A stretch of DNA of 64,000 nt from Peptococcaceae bacterium BRH_c4b (GTDB lineage: Bacteria; Bacillota; Desulfotomaculia; Desulfotomaculales; Desulfocucumaceae), in contig LADO01000066.1 in assembly GCA_000961595.1 (NCBI GenBank), forward strand, positions 47,484 through 111,483, in the 5' to 3' direction. Of the stretch, positions 63,609 to 64,000 are shown in pieces. The notes below the pieces were generated by a model, which saw only the letters and a program-made list of their open reading frames with translations, had not been told where the DNA came from and made no database searches. Made by a program: the position numbers and the translations under genes. Numbering within the stretch: the first letter of the stretch is position 1; the number at the start of each line of letters is the position of its first letter.

Positions 63609-63804
63609 CGGGTCTTTGACAGTTGAATAACCAATAGATTTTCTAGAAGCCTTGGAAACAGGGCTTTTTTTGTTGCAAAAATGTCAAATTTGGCCACTTT
63701 TATAATGCGTACCTTTGCGTACTGTGTTATAATATAAGGAATTGGAGGGATTGGCTTGAGATTAAAAATATCTAAATCTAAAAATGCAGCATCTCTTTAT
63801 GTTA
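63609..63804 (+). mobile_element. Left-end fragment of an IS1634-like element, first copy
   Basis: A 196-base unit starting CGGGTCTTTGACAGTTGAAT. It has two TATAAT boxes, a GGAGGG ribosome site and a TTG start for MRLKISKSKNAASLYV, the N-terminal pattern of IS1634-family transposases. An identical unit follows directly at 63805-64000. Confidence 0.85.
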
Positions 63805-63815
63805 CGGGTCTTTGA
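63756..63815 (+). pseudogene. Truncated IS1634-like transposase start
   Basis: TTG start with GGAGGG 7 bases upstream; codes for LRLKISKSKNAASLYVT, then runs into the second repeat copy and stops at TGA (63813-63815) after 19 codons. The second copy restarts the same frame at 63952 and runs off the window. Confidence 0.8.
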
Positions 63816-64000
63816 CAGTTGAATAACCAATAGATTTTCTAGAAGCCTTGGAAACAGGGCTTTTTTTGTTGCAAAAATGTCAAATTTGGCCACTTTTATA
63901 ATGCGTACCTTTGCGTACTGTGTTATAATATAAGGAATTGGAGGGATTGGCTTGAGATTAAAAATATCTAAATCTAAAAATGCAGCATCTCTTTATGTTA
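63805..64000 (+). mobile_element. Left-end fragment of the IS1634-like element, second copy
   Basis: Identical to 63609-63804 base for base as far as I can see, and ending exactly at the window's last base. The transposase frame restarts at 63952; whether it continues intact cannot be seen. Confidence 0.82.

Overview
The window looks like a stretch of chromosome from a spore-forming, anaerobic, Gram-positive Clostridia of the Desulfotomaculum/Pelotomaculum type. This is an inference from gene content and order: three S-layer-homology (SLH) proteins, a CooT-type nickel protein, a two-subunit transketolase, a YlmC/PRC-barrel protein, frequent TTG and GTG starts behind strong GGAGG ribosome sites, and moderate GC. 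No rRNA, tRNA, CRISPR array or prophage was seen. Most genes lie on the minus strand.

Layout. 1-6.7 kb: start of rapZ, a PHP phosphatase, then sugar enzymes (pgi, glycogen debranching enzyme, ROK glucokinase) and a Cof-type phosphatase. 6.8-15.1 kb: the excision-repair set uvrB, a small AbrB-like gene, uvrA and uvrC, with a good promoter and SOS-type operator before uvrB, and a REP-associated tyrosine transposase element inserted between uvrA and uvrC. 15.4-21.8 kb: plus-strand cell-surface genes (a 1180-residue Ig-like protein, a beta-propeller, an SLH protein). 21.8-26.5 kb: a Gly/Gln-rich binding lipoprotein, a DUF2508 protein, a type-4 uracil-DNA glycosylase, a compact two-gene unit coupling a HAM1-like nucleotide pyrophosphatase to a SIR2-like protein, and cooT. 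26.5-30.6 kb: ftsE-ftsX-envC-ctpA for septal peptidoglycan remodelling. 30.8-45.9 kb: a second SLH protein, split transketolase, YitT, prfB (with its programmed frameshift), secA, hpf, csp, comFC, a GGDEF-family membrane protein, metK and ylmC. 46.2-63.5 kb: an SLH/FecR exoprotein and an envelope-polymer region (galE-like, galU, tagO/wecA, fabZ, nucleotide-sugar dehydrogenase, two glycosyltransferases, O-antigen-ligase-like, LytR-CpsA-Psr, csaB, tagA). 63.6-64.0 kb: an exact tandem duplication of the left end of an IS1634-like insertion sequence.

How the genes fit together. The envelope genes form a plausible S-layer anchoring programme: TagO/WecA, TagA and the glycosyltransferases would build a secondary wall polymer, the LCP protein would attach it to peptidoglycan, CsaB would pyruvylate it, and the SLH domains of the three SLH proteins would bind the pyruvylated polymer. 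The ftsEX-envC-ctpA unit would remodel the wall at division.

The most distinctive non-gene feature is the number of palindromic repeats: several families of near-perfect hairpins, two copies of a 121-bp palindromic element sitting on stop codons, and the transposase element, which appears to have replaced the end of uvrA. The best candidate for an unrecognised system is the promoter-operator, HAM1-like, SIR2-like, hairpin unit at 24.5-26.1 kb.
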